Shown here: piece by piece, positions 63,390-64,000 of the stretch | Numbering within the stretch: the stretch's first letter is position 1 | How the letters are laid out: every line of letters begins with the position of its first letter | Source: Ulota crispa | Taxonomy: Eukaryota; Streptophyta; Bryopsida; Orthotrichales; Orthotrichaceae | Assembly: GCA_963920765.1 (NCBI GenBank) | Contig: OY987245.1 | Span: forward strand, 622,501-686,500 | DNA length: 64,000 bases | Direction: 5' to 3' | Program-made: the position numbers and the translations under genes | The notes under the pieces: model-generated | What the model was told of the DNA's origin: nothing | The model's input: the letters and a program-made list of their open reading frames with translations, nothing else | Databases searched by the model: none

Positions 63390-64000
63390 ACGTCCTATTG
63401 TTAACAACGCCATCTTAGTCCCTAAGCGCTTCAAATCCCACGTTCTAAATGACAAATATAGTGCTCTAGACTGATGTTTTGTTTAAATGACTTCTCATTC
63501 ATCCTAAGTGACGCTTGCATTTCTTCAAACAACCTCTTTCGTTTTGCTTTTTATGATTTTGACAAATGTAAGGAAAACAACATGTTTGTAAAAAGTCACA
63601 AACCATGTAGCTTTGATTTTTGAAAAAACCAAAAAAGTAAAAGCGAAAGAATAGGCAGTCAAAGCTCTCGTTTGTAATGAAACAAGGGAGTGTATTGTTA
63701 TTAGAACAAGTCAGTGGGCGGTCAATATGAAAATGGTGGGGCATAAGAACATCAGAAGGTTATAATTAGGAATGCTATAATTGCCTTGGAATCAGATTAA
63801 ATCTTTCAGCAGCTGGAATACTAATCTTCACAATTTTGCGTAAGGCAGCAAAAATGTTATAGCAAAACATCTCGTCATTGAAAAAGAGTCCATACCTCCA
63901 TTTCTAATGTCAATTTCAGTTTCAGGTGTATAATTCTGGGCAAAAGCACACTCTCGCCGGGAATTGAGTATTTTATTCTACTTTCAATGCGCGAGCGACA
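63390..64000. other. Gene-free stretch at the window end
   Basis: No gene or complete repeat recognised. Confidence 0.4.

Overview
The window is nuclear DNA of a land plant. It has split genes with GT-AG introns, a lectin receptor kinase, a plant-type acyl-CoA thioesterase with a cyclic-nucleotide-binding-like N-terminus, a plant PhoD-like phosphatase, a heavy-metal-associated (HMA) protein, and many small foldback DNA transposons. The species cannot be fixed from sequence alone; nothing here decides between seed-free plants and seed plants.

Layout. 1-5,600: repeat-rich DNA, one Harbinger-like miniature element, and a few exon-like stretches I could not assign. 5,612-8,219 (+): a four-exon HMA protein with a Lys/Glu-rich tail. 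9,361-11,637 (-): an L-type lectin receptor kinase, intronless and decayed. 11,640-19,300: miniature transposons, a mitochondrial-type tRNA-Ser-like sequence beside a tRNA-Gly-like one. 19,334-21,755 (-): a five-exon PhoD-like metallophosphatase that looks intact. 22,000-38,000: AT-rich DNA with subterminal-type tandem repeats, CACTA-like termini and a few unrecognised reading frames. About 37,998-38,540: a 24-bp minisatellite. 39,391-50,729 (+): an acyl-CoA thioesterase gene whose 3' half reads cleanly but whose 5' half is broken; a 6-kb CACTA transposon (41,188-47,166, AAT target duplication) sits in it and itself carries a nested 942-bp element. 50,730-64,000: no gene, but dense miniature transposons.

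The genes do not form an operon or pathway; they are ordinary single plant genes separated by transposon-rich DNA. The most unusual feature is the transposon content. One set has TTAA at both ends and CCC...GGG termini, the hallmark of piggyBac-type insertion, which is not a usual plant family. A second set has GGGAA termini with perfect 8-bp target duplications (four copies, three of them 410-411 bp long). A third set has AGGTAGG termini with TA duplications (four copies). I saw no recognisable transposase for any of them, so all appear non-autonomous. All calls come from reading the sequence; no database search was possible.
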